A DNA stretch of 64,000 nucleotides from Thalassobius sp047123305. GTDB lineage: Bacteria > Pseudomonadota > Alphaproteobacteria > Rhodobacterales > Rhodobacteraceae. Below, piece after piece: positions 1 through 8,215 of this stretch (its first letter is position 1; each line of letters opens with the position of its first letter). Location: positions 1,426,001 through 1,490,000 of the forward strand of contig NZ_CP138918.1 of the NCBI RefSeq assembly GCF_047123305.1. The letters run 5' to 3'. Below the pieces are notes generated by a model. It searched no databases. It was not told the DNA's origin and worked only from the letters and a program-made list of their open reading frames with translations. A program made the translations under genes and the position numbers.

Positions 1-1
1 G

Positions 2-856
2 CGGACCGAAGCCAAAGTCGGGCTGGGTCTCTTGCTGACGCCACTGCTGTTGTGGCTGTCGCTGCTGATCTTCATCCCGCATGTTGATATGTTCATCGTC
101 TCGCTGCAGGAACGCATCGGGGTGGGCAAATACCAGACCAGTCTGGCGAACTACCTGACCTTCTTTCAGGAACCGCTGTACCTCTGGACGTTCCTGCGCA
201 CCGCTGTGATGTCGATCCTGGCGACGCTGATGACCCTGCTGATCGCCTTTCCGGTCAGCTACTACATTGCCAAAATGGTCAAGGGCCGGGTGCAATCGGC
301 GCTGTTCTTGATGTGTCTGGTGCCGTTCTGGGTGTCGGAACTGGTGCGGACCTTCGGCTGGATGATCCTGCTGCGGGAAACCGGCATCTTTTCGAACCTG
401 CTGCAGTTTGTCGGCCTCGCCGATGGGCCGGTGGAGATGCTGTACAATGACGGCGCGATCATGCTGGGCCTTGTCTACACCTCGATGCTGTTCATGGTGG
501 TGCCGCTGGTGACCACGCTGGAAAGCCTGCCGGATGAGGTGATTGAAGCGGGCTATGACCTTGGCGGTTCCGGCCTGAGCGTCCTGCGCGAGATCATCAT
601 CCCGCACGCCATGCCGGGCATCGTGTCGGGCTGTATCGTGGTCTTCATGCTGAGCCTTGGCAACTACCTGACCCCCACCATGCTGGGCGGCAAGGAAAGC
701 CTTTGGTTCACCGAGCTGATCTATTCGCAGTTCATCGTGCGCTTCAACTGGGAACTGGGATCCGCCTTTGGCTTCATGCTACTGATCCTGTCCTCAGCCA
801 TTGTCTGGGGCATGTTGAAGCTGACCGGTCAGTCGCTTGAGAAAACAATGGGCTAA
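2..856 (+). CDS. potB: Spermidine/putrescine-type ABC transporter permease, PotB-like (5' partial)
   Basis: Inner-membrane permease of a polyamine-type ABC importer. The frame is open from base 2, so the true start lies upstream of the window; the first in-window start codon (TTG at 32) falls inside the first hydrophobic segment and is unlikely to be real. About six membrane helices follow. The cytoplasmic coupling motif of binding-protein-dependent permeases is visible as EAGYDLGGSG followed by a helix and a conserved Pro. The related permease gene begins 12 bp downstream, so the two form one operon and probably one heterodimeric channel. ATPase and periplasmic binding protein genes are expected to the left. 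Exact substrate (putrescine, spermidine or another small cation or amino acid) cannot be read from the permease. Confidence 0.88.
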   Translation, partial: RTEAKVGLGLLLTPLLLWLSLLIFIPHVDMFIVSLQERIGVGKYQTSLANYLTFFQEPLYLWTFLRTAVMSILATLMTLLIAFPVSYYIAKMVKGRVQSALFLMCLVPFWVSELVRTFGWMILLRETGIFSNLLQFVGLADGPVEMLYNDGAIMLGLVYTSMLFMVVPLVTTLESLPDEVIEAGYDLGGSGLSVLREIIIPHAMPGIVSGCIVVFMLSLGNYLTPTMLGGKESLWFTELIYSQFIVRFNWELGSAFGFMLLILSSAIVWGMLKLTGQSLEKTMG

Positions 857-868
857 GGGAGAGACATC

Positions 869-1717
869 ATGATTCCATCTATTCCCCAATCCCGTTTTCT
901 GACCACCGCCTATGCGGCCTATATTGTGGTCTTCTTTGTCTTTTTGGCGCTGCCGCTGCTGGTGGTTGCGGGCTTTGCCTTCAACGACAGCCAGTTCCCG
1001 TCACTGCCATGGGAAGGGTTCACTTGGAACTGGTTCTTCGGCGATGAACGTCCGATGATCGGTGTGTTCCACGAACGTTCGATCCTGCGGGCGATCGGCA
1101 CCTCGATCCTTGTTGCGGTGCTGGTGTCGGCCCTTGCGGTGACGGTTGGCCTGTCCAACGCCTTCCTGTTCAACCGGTACAAGTTCCGGGGTCAGGGCAT
1201 TCTCTATGTGTTGATGCTGCTGCCGCTGGTGATCCCTGGCATCGTGCTGGGCATTTCGATTCTGGTGTTTTCCAGCCGTGTAGCCAATGGCCTCTGGGAT
1301 GGGTACCGCATTGATATCGAAGCACTGCGGCCCGGCCTTTTGCTGGTGATCTTGGGGCAGTTTTCCTTCATCACCACGATTGCCACGCTGGTGATCGGCG
1401 CCCGTCTGCAAAAGTTTGACCGCACGCTGGAAGAGGCAGCACTGAACCTTGGCGCAGGCCGTTTGGTAGCGATCCGCACGGTGACACTGCCCTATCTGGC
1501 ACCGGCGATGGTGGGGGCCTTTGTGGTCTCGTTCCTGATGAGCTTTGAAAACTTCAACACCACGCTGATGCTTGTGGGCTCTGACGCGCCGCTGACAATT
1601 GCGATGTTTGACCGCCTGAAAGAAGGCTCGACGCCTTTGCTGAACGCGGTGTCGCTGCTGTTGATGCTGGGCTCCAGTTGTCTGGCGCTGATCATGATTT
1701 TCTTCCAGAAGAAGTAA
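869..1717 (+). CDS. potC: Spermidine/putrescine-type ABC transporter permease, PotC-like
   Basis: Second inner-membrane permease of the polyamine-type importer, 282 residues, the usual length for PotC. It has an N-terminal helix, a periplasmic loop of about 35 residues, and five further hydrophobic segments. The EAA loop reads EEAALNLGA at residues 188-196, followed by VTLPYLAP. A GGGAGAG ribosome-binding site precedes the ATG. It is the last gene of its operon: the stop codon is 6 bp from the convergent stop of the tctE-like kinase, with no room for an independent terminator. Function is by family; substrate is unknown. Confidence 0.9.
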   Translation: MIPSIPQSRFLTTAYAAYIVVFFVFLALPLLVVAGFAFNDSQFPSLPWEGFTWNWFFGDERPMIGVFHERSILRAIGTSILVAVLVSALAVTVGLSNAFLFNRYKFRGQGILYVLMLLPLVIPGIVLGISILVFSSRVANGLWDGYRIDIEALRPGLLLVILGQFSFITTIATLVIGARLQKFDRTLEEAALNLGAGRLVAIRTVTLPYLAPAMVGAFVVSFLMSFENFNTTLMLVGSDAPLTIAMFDRLKEGSTPLLNAVSLLLMLGSSCLALIMIFFQKK

Positions 1718-1723
1718 AAAACC

Positions 1724-3094
1724 TTACGAGAGCGGCAGTTCCAGCGTCAGGCTGGCGCCGCTCTCGACCGCGTCGATCCGTAGTTTGCCTTTGTGGCGCA
1801 GTGCCACGGATTGCGCGATGGCCAGACCCAGACCGCTGCCGTCAGACGGGGTGGCCTGCGAAAAACGGCTGAAAAGAAAATCGGTCTGATCCGGCTGCAG
1901 GTCGAGGCCGTCATCCCACACCGTGAGCTGTGCGTGTGCGTCGGTCTGGCGCAAACGAACCTCAATCCGGCCCAAGGCGCTGCCGCCGTGTTTCATAGCG
2001 TTGTCGATGAGGTTCTTGATGGCCTCCGACAGGAACACACGGTCACCCTGTACCGTCACGGTCGCCTGCGGCGGGTCATAGGCAAACGCCACCCCCGCCG
2101 ACAGCACATCAGCGCCCATTTCGGCGCAGATGTCCTGCACCAGCTGGCCAAGATCAAAGCTCTCCTGCGCCAGGTCCTGTCCCGGCTGACGCAACCGTTC
2201 CAAGGAGAGCAGCTGTTCGGCAATGCGGGCGGATTGGCGGGCGGCGGCGACCAGTTCGTTCACACGCTGTTCACGGTCCTGATCCGTGCGGGCATCGCGC
2301 ACGGATTCCGCCATGGATTGTACGGCGGCGGCGGGGTTGCGCAGCTGATGCGCGGCATCCGAAATAAAGCTCTGATGGGCCTCGATGCTGTGTTCGACCT
2401 GCCCTAGCAGGCGGTTGAGCGTGCGGACAATGCCTTTGGCCTCCGCAGGGACCGACCGTTTGATCCGGCTGAGATCTTTGGGTGAACGGCGGGCAATGGC
2501 CTCTTGCAGGTCGGTCAGCGGGCGCAGGCCCCGTTCCACCCCGAACCAGACGACCAGCGCCAGCGTCGCCATCAATGCGCCAATCAGACTGATCGCCCGC
2601 ACCGCCAGTTCATTGGCGAAGGCGCGGCGGTCACTGATCCGCTGCCAGACGGTGACGGTGGCGTCACCGGTCAGGGATTCAAAGGTGGTTCGTTCGGTGA
2701 CGCGCAAAACCCGCACCGGTTCTTCGCGGTAGGAAGCTTCGAAAAACTGCGGGATATAGGTGTTGGCTTCGGCCTGTCCGGTGGTGGCGGGAGGATAGGC
2801 ATAGCCGGTGATGTAGATCCCCCCCGGTCCGGTGGCGTGATAGAACACCTCCCCGCCAGAGGCGTCGCGGATCAGATCCCGTGTCGATAGGCTCAGAAGG
2901 TCGCCGCCGGAAATCGCCACATCGCGCGAAATCGCCAAGGCGGCCGCCAGTAGGCCCCGGTCAAACAGTTCTTCGGCGGTTTGCTGGGCGACGGTGAAGC
3001 GCCAGTAGCCAAGCAGCAGGGCCATCACCATCAGCGGGCTGAGGATCAGCACAAACAGGCGCAGCCGCAGCGAAGGGCGGCGGGGCCGGCGCAT
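1724..3094 (-). CDS. tctE: Sensor histidine kinase, TctE-like
   Basis: Membrane sensor kinase of 456 residues. A transmembrane helix spans about 12-33, a periplasmic sensor region about 34-165, and a second helix about 166-186. The dimerisation and phosphoacceptor helix carries His249 (context DAAHQLRNP), and the HATPase domain shows the N box (NLIDNAMKHGG) and G boxes (DDG, then GSGLGLAI). It shares one base (TGATG) with the response regulator gene upstream, so the two are co-transcribed and probably translationally coupled. The neighbouring divergent tctC-tctAB transporter makes a tricarboxylate, or a related compound, the likely signal, as for TctDE of Salmonella. The ligand is inferred, not shown. 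Confidence 0.9.
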   Translation of the reverse strand: MRRPRRPSLRLRLFVLILSPLMVMALLLGYWRFTVAQQTAEELFDRGLLAAALAISRDVAISGGDLLSLSTRDLIRDASGGEVFYHATGPGGIYITGYAYPPATTGQAEANTYIPQFFEASYREEPVRVLRVTERTTFESLTGDATVTVWQRISDRRAFANELAVRAISLIGALMATLALVVWFGVERGLRPLTDLQEAIARRSPKDLSRIKRSVPAEAKGIVRTLNRLLGQVEHSIEAHQSFISDAAHQLRNPAAAVQSMAESVRDARTDQDREQRVNELVAAARQSARIAEQLLSLERLRQPGQDLAQESFDLGQLVQDICAEMGADVLSAGVAFAYDPPQATVTVQGDRVFLSEAIKNLIDNAMKHGGSALGRIEVRLRQTDAHAQLTVWDDGLDLQPDQTDFLFSRFSQATPSDGSGLGLAIAQSVALRHKGKLRIDAVESGASLTLELPLS

Positions 3095-3762
3095 CAGCTT
3101 TGCGCTTCCAGCATATAGCCCAATCCACGGGCGGTTTTGATCGCCACCCCATGCGGGCTCAGGCGTTTGCGCAGGCGCGAGACATGCGGCTCAATTGCAG
3201 TGTCTTCCACATCCGCACCCACGCCGTAAACGTGATCGGTCAGCCGCGCCTTGGAGATAATCCGCCCGCGCCGTTCCAGCAGACATTCCAGCACTGCCAG
3301 TTCCCGCCGCGGGATGTCCAGCGCCTGACCGGTCGCCATCACCTGCCGTGTGGTCCGGTCAAAGGTGAGGGCACCGACCTCTTCATGTGCGCCATAGTCG
3401 ATGTTCTTGCGCCGTGACAGGGCGCGGACCCGCGCTTCCAGCTCATCCATCTCGAAGGGTTTCACCAGATAATCGTCTGCCCCGGCATCCAGCCCGGTCA
3501 CCCGGTCCCGCGTGTCGCTACGGGCGGTCAACAAGATCACTGGCGTGCCATCCCCACGGGCCCGCATCGCCCGCAGAACCTCTAGCCCGGAAAGGCCTGG
3601 CAGGTTGATGTCCAACACCACCAGATCTGCCCCGTCGTGGGCCAGAAAGGCATCGCCCTCTGCGCCATTGGTCAGCACATCGGCGGCATGGCCCCGGTCG
3701 CGCAGACGGTAGGCAATGGCGTTGGCCAGGGTTTCATTGTCTTCGATGATGACGATCCGCAT
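3094..3762 (-). CDS. tctD: OmpR-family response regulator, TctD-like
   Basis: DNA-binding response regulator of 222 residues. The receiver domain has acidic residues E7/D8, phosphoacceptor D51, T79 and K101, followed by an OmpR/PhoB winged helix. It is the first gene of a two-gene operon with the sensor kinase, overlapping it by one base. It lies divergent from tctC, and the 163-bp intergenic region holds two perfect tandem 11-bp repeats (3790-3811), the arrangement OmpR-family dimers normally bind. Likely role: induction of the tricarboxylate transporter genes in response to external substrate. Confidence 0.92.
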   Translation of the reverse strand: MRIVIIEDNETLANAIAYRLRDRGHAADVLTNGAEGDAFLAHDGADLVVLDINLPGLSGLEVLRAMRARGDGTPVILLTARSDTRDRVTGLDAGADDYLVKPFEMDELEARVRALSRRKNIDYGAHEEVGALTFDRTTRQVMATGQALDIPRRELAVLECLLERRGRIISKARLTDHVYGVGADVEDTAIEPHVSRLRKRLSPHGVAIKTARGLGYMLEAQS

Positions 3763-3789
3763 GGGGTTCCTGAAAATCTAACTTTCCAC

Positions 3790-3811
3790 TTTGGCGCAAG
3801 TTTGGCGCAAG
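3790..3811. promoter_or_regulatory. Tandem 11-bp direct repeat, candidate TctD operator
   Basis: TTTGGCGCAAG occurs twice head-to-tail with no gap (3790-3800 and 3801-3811), between the divergent tctD and tctC genes. OmpR-family regulators bind head-to-tail direct repeats spaced about one helical turn apart, so this fits a TctD site. The repeat is seen directly; the assignment is inference. Confidence 0.55.
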
Positions 3812-3925
3812 GTTGGTCGTGCATGATCCATGTCATCGGATGGGGAATCAACCCCGTCAAAGATTTCTGAAGCGCGGCGATCATGGAGGGTTGCTGCGCC
3901 CTATAGGTCTATATGGGAGGATCCA

Positions 3926-5014
3926 ATGACCGTATCCAAATACGCCCGCACTGTGGCTGCTGGCCTGATTGCCGCTGCCGGTATCACCGCCCCTGCGGCT
4001 GCCGAAGTCGATTTCTCCGGTAAGACCATCGAATGGGTCATCCCCTTCTCGGAAACCGGCGGTTCGGCCAAATGGGCCAATTTCTTTGCGCCTTTGCTGG
4101 CCGAAGAGCTGCCTGGCAACCCCACGGTTGTGGTGAAATTCATGCCTGGCGCAGGTTCGACCAAAGGTGCCAACTGGTTCCAGGAACAAGAACACGAAGA
4201 CGGCACCCTGCTGTTCGGCACCTCCGGCTCAACTCAGTTCCCCTATCTGCTGAACGATCCGCGTGTGCGCTATGAGTACAACGAATGGAACCCGGTGATG
4301 GCATCGGGCACCGGCGGTGTGGCTTACCTGAACGCCGAAGATGGCGCCAAGTTTGACGGTTCTGCCAACAACCTGCAGGACATCGATTTCATCTACGGTT
4401 CGCAGGGCGCAACCCGTCTGGATCTGGTGCCGCTGCTGGCCTGGGAAATGCTGGGCATGAACGTGGAACCTGTCTTTGGCATCAAAGGCCGGGGTGATGG
4501 CCGCCTGATGTTTGAACGTGGTGAAGCCACCATCGATTACCAGACTACCTCGGGCTATCTGGGCGGATCGGCGCCGCTGGTCGAAGCGGGCACCGCGGTG
4601 CCCATGATGACCTGGGGCGCTCTGGACAAGGACGGCAACATCGTTCGCGATCCCACCTTCCCTGACATGCCGACCTTCAAAGAGGTTTGTGAAGCCACCG
4701 ACGGCTGTGAAACCAGCGGGGAGAAGTGGGATGCATGGAAAGCCTTCTTCATCTCGGGCTTCCCGGTGCAGAAACTGGCCTTCCTGCCCGCAGGCACCCC
4801 GCAAGAGGTGATCGACACCTACACAATGGCCTTCCTGAACGTGGTCGCCCGTGACGATTTCGCTGAGATTTCGTCCAAGCGCGTGGGCAAGTATCAGGTC
4901 TTCACCGGCGACAGCGCACAGTCCGCGCTGGGCACCGCCACCAGCGTTCCGGTGGAAGCCAAAGACTATGTCACCGGCTGGCTGAAAGACTCCTACGGCG
5001 TTGAGCTGAAGTAA
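3926..5014 (+). CDS. tctC: Tripartite tricarboxylate transporter substrate-binding protein, TctC/Bug family
   Basis: Periplasmic substrate-binding component of a TTT transporter. I choose the ATG at 3926 because GGGAGG sits 5 bp upstream and it gives a clean signal peptide (positive n-region, Ala-rich core, cleavage expected after about residue 26, before EVDF). The frame is open further upstream but without such signals. At 362 residues it is longer than common Bug proteins of about 320, with a Cys pair (CEATDGC) in the C-terminal half that could form a disulfide. The first beta strand and loop (WVIPFSETGGSAKWANF) match the Bug ligand loop. A strong stem-loop separates it from tctA. Confidence 0.88.
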   Translation: MTVSKYARTVAAGLIAAAGITAPAAAEVDFSGKTIEWVIPFSETGGSAKWANFFAPLLAEELPGNPTVVVKFMPGAGSTKGANWFQEQEHEDGTLLFGTSGSTQFPYLLNDPRVRYEYNEWNPVMASGTGGVAYLNAEDGAKFDGSANNLQDIDFIYGSQGATRLDLVPLLAWEMLGMNVEPVFGIKGRGDGRLMFERGEATIDYQTTSGYLGGSAPLVEAGTAVPMMTWGALDKDGNIVRDPTFPDMPTFKEVCEATDGCETSGEKWDAWKAFFISGFPVQKLAFLPAGTPQEVIDTYTMAFLNVVARDDFAEISSKRVGKYQVFTGDSAQSALGTATSVPVEAKDYVTGWLKDSYGVELK

Positions 5015-5027
5015 AAGTCTCCTCCCC

Positions 5028-5060
5028 GGGGCGTCGGTGCGGTTTTCCGTCCGGCGCCCC
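5028..5060 (+). other. Intercistronic stem-loop between tctC and tctA
   Basis: GGGGCGTCGG (5028-5037) pairs with CCGGCGCCCC (5051-5060), a 10-bp stem with one G-U pair, and a further CGG/CCG inside the loop. No clear U-tract follows. Such hairpins after a binding-protein gene usually stabilise the upstream message or weaken read-through, giving excess binding protein over permease. Confidence 0.55.
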
Positions 5061-5097
5061 ACTATTTTCCACATTCCCAAGATGAAAGGCATGTCCG

Positions 5098-7128
5098 ATG
5101 GAGATGTTTGCCACCGCACTTCCCGCTTTGGGAGACGCCTGGGCGTTGATCCTGCAACCTGTTGTGCTGGGCTATCTGGTGCTGGGCGTTGTGATGGGGC
5201 TGGCTGTCGGGGTGTTCCCCGGACTGGGTGGTATCGCCGGTCTGTCACTGCTGTTGCCTTTCATGTTTGGAATGGATCCGATCCTTGGTCTGGCGCTGAT
5301 GATCGGGATGGTCGCTGTGGTGCCAACCTCTGACACCTTTGCCTCGGTTCTGATGGGGATCCCGGGATCTTCGGCCTCGCAGGCGACGGTGCTCGACGGT
5401 TTTCCGATGGCCAAAAACGGCGAAGCCGCGCGCGCGCTGGCGGCGGCATTCACCTCGTCCCTGTTTGGCGGGCTGGTGGGGGCCACCTTCCTGACCATGT
5501 TCATTCTGGTGGCCCGTCCCATCGTTTTGGCCTTTGGCCTGCCCGAGATGTTGATGATCACCATCCTTGGCTTGTCTATGGTGGCCGTTCTGGCTGGGCG
5601 CTTTGCCCTGAAAGGGTTGGCTGCGGCAGGTCTGGGCCTGATGATCGGCACCATTGGTGAGGCGGATGCTGGTGGGTCGCTGCGGATGGCAAGCTACGAC
5701 ATTCCCTACCTGACCGATGGCCTGAAACTGGTGATCGTCGGCCTTGGCATCTTTGCCGTCCCCGAGATCGTGTCGCTGCTGCGTCAGGACCGGTCCATCG
5801 CCAAGGGCGCCAACCTTGGCGCAGGCTGGACGCAGGGCATCAAAGACTGGTTTGCCAACAAATGGCTGTCGGTGCGCTGCTCCATCATTGGTGTGGTGGT
5901 GGGGATCATCCCCGGTCTGGGGGGATCGGTTGTGGATTGGATCGCCTATGGCCACACGGTGCAGACTACCAAGGACAAGTCGAAATTCGGCAAGGGTGAA
6001 GTGCGTGGCGTGATTGGGCCGGAAAGCTCGAACAACGCCAAAGAGGGCGGCGGTCTGGTGCCAACCCTGCTGTTCGGCATCCCCGGTTCTGGGTCGATGG
6101 CGATCTTCATTGGGGCTGTGGCGTTGCTAGGGTCGGGCAGTATCGAGGTGGGCCCCGCCATGCTGAAGGACAATCTGGACATCACCTATTCGATTGTCTG
6201 GCTGCTGGCTTTGGCCAATGTGGTGGGCACTGTCCTGTGTATCGCGGCCTCCGGTGGCATCGCCAAGCTGACCACGATTCGCTTCACCTATCTGGCGCCG
6301 TTCCTGTTCATGCTGATCAGCTTCGCCGCTTTCCAATCCGGCCAGAATTTCGAAGATCTGCTGGCGCTTTTCCTGATTGGCCTGATCGGCATCTTCCTGC
6401 GCCGGTTCGACTGGTCGCGCCCTGCCTTCCTGATCGGCTTTGTGCTGTCCAATCCGGTGGAGAAATTCACCAACCAAGCGTTCCAGATCGCCTCTTTCCG
6501 CTTCCGCAAAAGCTTTGAGGCGGGGATGGACTATGTCTTTAGCCCGATTGTGATTGTGCTGATCATCATCACCCTTGTCTCGGTTGTGCTGGGCATCCGT
6601 CAGGCCAAGCTGATCATGTCCGAAGGCGAAGTGCAGTCCGGTGCCAAACGGGCCCCGTTGGTGTTCCTCTTGGTGATTGCGGGCTACCTGATCACCGCGC
6701 TGGTCAATGCCAACATGATCCCCGACTACAACATGACGGACAAGATCATCCCGCTGGTTGTGGGCGGCTTCGCCCTGACCTGCTGTCTGATCCTGCTGAT
6801 CCAAATGATCCGTCGTCCGGAAGGGGATGCGATTTTTGCGGACAAGGAAGTGGCAGGCGAAGACGCCGATGCCCCGCACGGGTTGTGGTCGACGCTGGCT
6901 TGGTTTGCTGGGCTGATCGCGGCCACCTGGGTTGTGGGGTTCATTCTGGCGCTGGTCGGGTTCCTGCTGGCCTTCTTCCGCCGCCGTGCAGGCGCCAGCT
7001 GGGGCATGACGCTGCTGCTGACCACCTGTGGCATTGCCTTCATGTGCTTCATGGCTTGGTCGTTGAACCGGGATTTCCCACCGGGTCTGCTGCAGGACGC
7101 TGTTGACCTGCGCTGGCCGCTGAAGTGA
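5098..7128 (+). CDS. tctA: Fused TctA-TctB membrane subunit of a tripartite tricarboxylate transporter
   Basis: Large and small membrane subunits of the TTT transporter in one 676-residue chain. Residues 1 to about 510 are TctA: two homologous halves with the diagnostic PGLGG loops at about 41-45 and 272-276, and many hydrophobic helices. Residues about 514-676 contain around four further helices separated by a short charged linker (about 574-595) and resemble TctB, which is normally a separate protein of about 150 residues. No separate tctB is present. AAAGG lies 8 bp before the chosen ATG. Together with TctC it should take up a tri- or dicarboxylate using the proton or sodium gradient. The catabolic genes begin 19 bp downstream. 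Confidence 0.9.
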   Translation: MEMFATALPALGDAWALILQPVVLGYLVLGVVMGLAVGVFPGLGGIAGLSLLLPFMFGMDPILGLALMIGMVAVVPTSDTFASVLMGIPGSSASQATVLDGFPMAKNGEAARALAAAFTSSLFGGLVGATFLTMFILVARPIVLAFGLPEMLMITILGLSMVAVLAGRFALKGLAAAGLGLMIGTIGEADAGGSLRMASYDIPYLTDGLKLVIVGLGIFAVPEIVSLLRQDRSIAKGANLGAGWTQGIKDWFANKWLSVRCSIIGVVVGIIPGLGGSVVDWIAYGHTVQTTKDKSKFGKGEVRGVIGPESSNNAKEGGGLVPTLLFGIPGSGSMAIFIGAVALLGSGSIEVGPAMLKDNLDITYSIVWLLALANVVGTVLCIAASGGIAKLTTIRFTYLAPFLFMLISFAAFQSGQNFEDLLALFLIGLIGIFLRRFDWSRPAFLIGFVLSNPVEKFTNQAFQIASFRFRKSFEAGMDYVFSPIVIVLIIITLVSVVLGIRQAKLIMSEGEVQSGAKRAPLVFLLVIAGYLITALVNANMIPDYNMTDKIIPLVVGGFALTCCLILLIQMIRRPEGDAIFADKEVAGEDADAPHGLWSTLAWFAGLIAATWVVGFILALVGFLLAFFRRRAGASWGMTLLLTTCGIAFMCFMAWSLNRDFPPGLLQDAVDLRWPLK

Positions 7129-7147
7129 TCGGGGAGGGCGCAAACGG

Positions 7148-8215
7148 ATGTCGCAACCGCTGAGATATCTCTGTCTGGCCGGAGACGGGATCGGCCCCGA
7201 GATCATGGCAGCGACCGAGGCTGTGCTGCGGGCGGTGGCCCCGGCCCTCACCAGACCGTTGCAGCTGGAACAGGCAGAGATCGGCTTTGCAGCCTTGGAG
7301 GCTTCGGGCACAACACTGCCTGAGGCCGTGATCGCCCGCGCCACAGCGGTGGAAGGGGTGATCCTTGGCCCGGTCTCCCACAACGCCTATCCACTTGCTG
7401 ACGCGGGGGGGATCAATCCATCGGGCGTGTTGCGCAAGGCGTTGGATCTGTTTGCCAACCACAGGCCCGCGGCCACCTGGCAAGGTCTGGAGGCCCCGTC
7501 GCGCAAAGCGTTTGATCTGGTGGTGATGCGCGAAAATTTGGAAGGGTTTTATGCCGATCGCAATATGCATCACGGCGGCGGCGAGTTTATGCCCGACGCG
7601 GACACCGCCTTGGCCTTTCGCAAAATCACCCGCGCCGCCTCGATGAACATTGCGCAGGCAGGCTTTGCGCTGGCGGCAACGCGACCGGCGCAGAAGGTGA
7701 CCGTGATCCACAAGGCCAATGTCATGCGGATCAGCGACGGGTTGTTCCTTGAGTGCTGCCGCGCAGTGGCCAAGGCCTATCCGCAGATCACCTATGAGGA
7801 GGTGCTGGTGGATGCCGCCGCGGCCCATCTGGTGCGCGATCCGTCCCGTTTCGATGTATTGATCACCACCAATATGTTTGGCGATATCCTGTCCGATCTG
7901 GCCTCGGAACTGGCCGGTGGTCTGGGACTGGCGGGATCGCTGAACTTTGGCCGCCCCCATGCGCTTGCGCAGGCCCAGCATGGGTCGGCGCCGGATATTG
8001 CCGGACAGGATAAGGCCAATCCAACCTCCTTGATCTTGTCGGCAGAAATGCTGCTGCGCCACCACGGGGAAACACGCGCCGCCGACCTGATCCGCACAAC
8101 AGTGGGCCAGGCCCTTGCCCGCCCCGAAACCCGTACCGGGGACCTTGGCGGCACGATGGGCACTGTCGCCTTCACTCAACATCTGACCACCCAAATTTCG
8201 GAGGCCCTGAGATGA
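7148..8215 (+). CDS. Isocitrate/isopropylmalate dehydrogenase family protein
   Basis: NAD(P)- and metal-dependent beta-decarboxylating dehydrogenase of 355 residues. Visible motifs are GDGIGPE at 12-18, the substrate-arginine and tyrosine segment MRENLEGFY (127-135), catalytic Lys189 (HKANVMR), and metal-binding Asp246 and Asp250 in NMFGDILSD. The family covers IPM, isocitrate, homoisocitrate, tartrate and malate substrates, and I cannot tell which applies. The genomic context (TTT importer upstream, PrpF-like isomerase overlapping downstream, TcuAB nearby) suggests a 2-hydroxy-tricarboxylate such as isocitrate or an analogue. It overlaps the next gene by 4 bp (ATGA). Confidence 0.88.
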   Translation: MSQPLRYLCLAGDGIGPEIMAATEAVLRAVAPALTRPLQLEQAEIGFAALEASGTTLPEAVIARATAVEGVILGPVSHNAYPLADAGGINPSGVLRKALDLFANHRPAATWQGLEAPSRKAFDLVVMRENLEGFYADRNMHHGGGEFMPDADTALAFRKITRAASMNIAQAGFALAATRPAQKVTVIHKANVMRISDGLFLECCRAVAKAYPQITYEEVLVDAAAAHLVRDPSRFDVLITTNMFGDILSDLASELAGGLGLAGSLNFGRPHALAQAQHGSAPDIAGQDKANPTSLILSAEMLLRHHGETRAADLIRTTVGQALARPETRTGDLGGTMGTVAFTQHLTTQISEALR

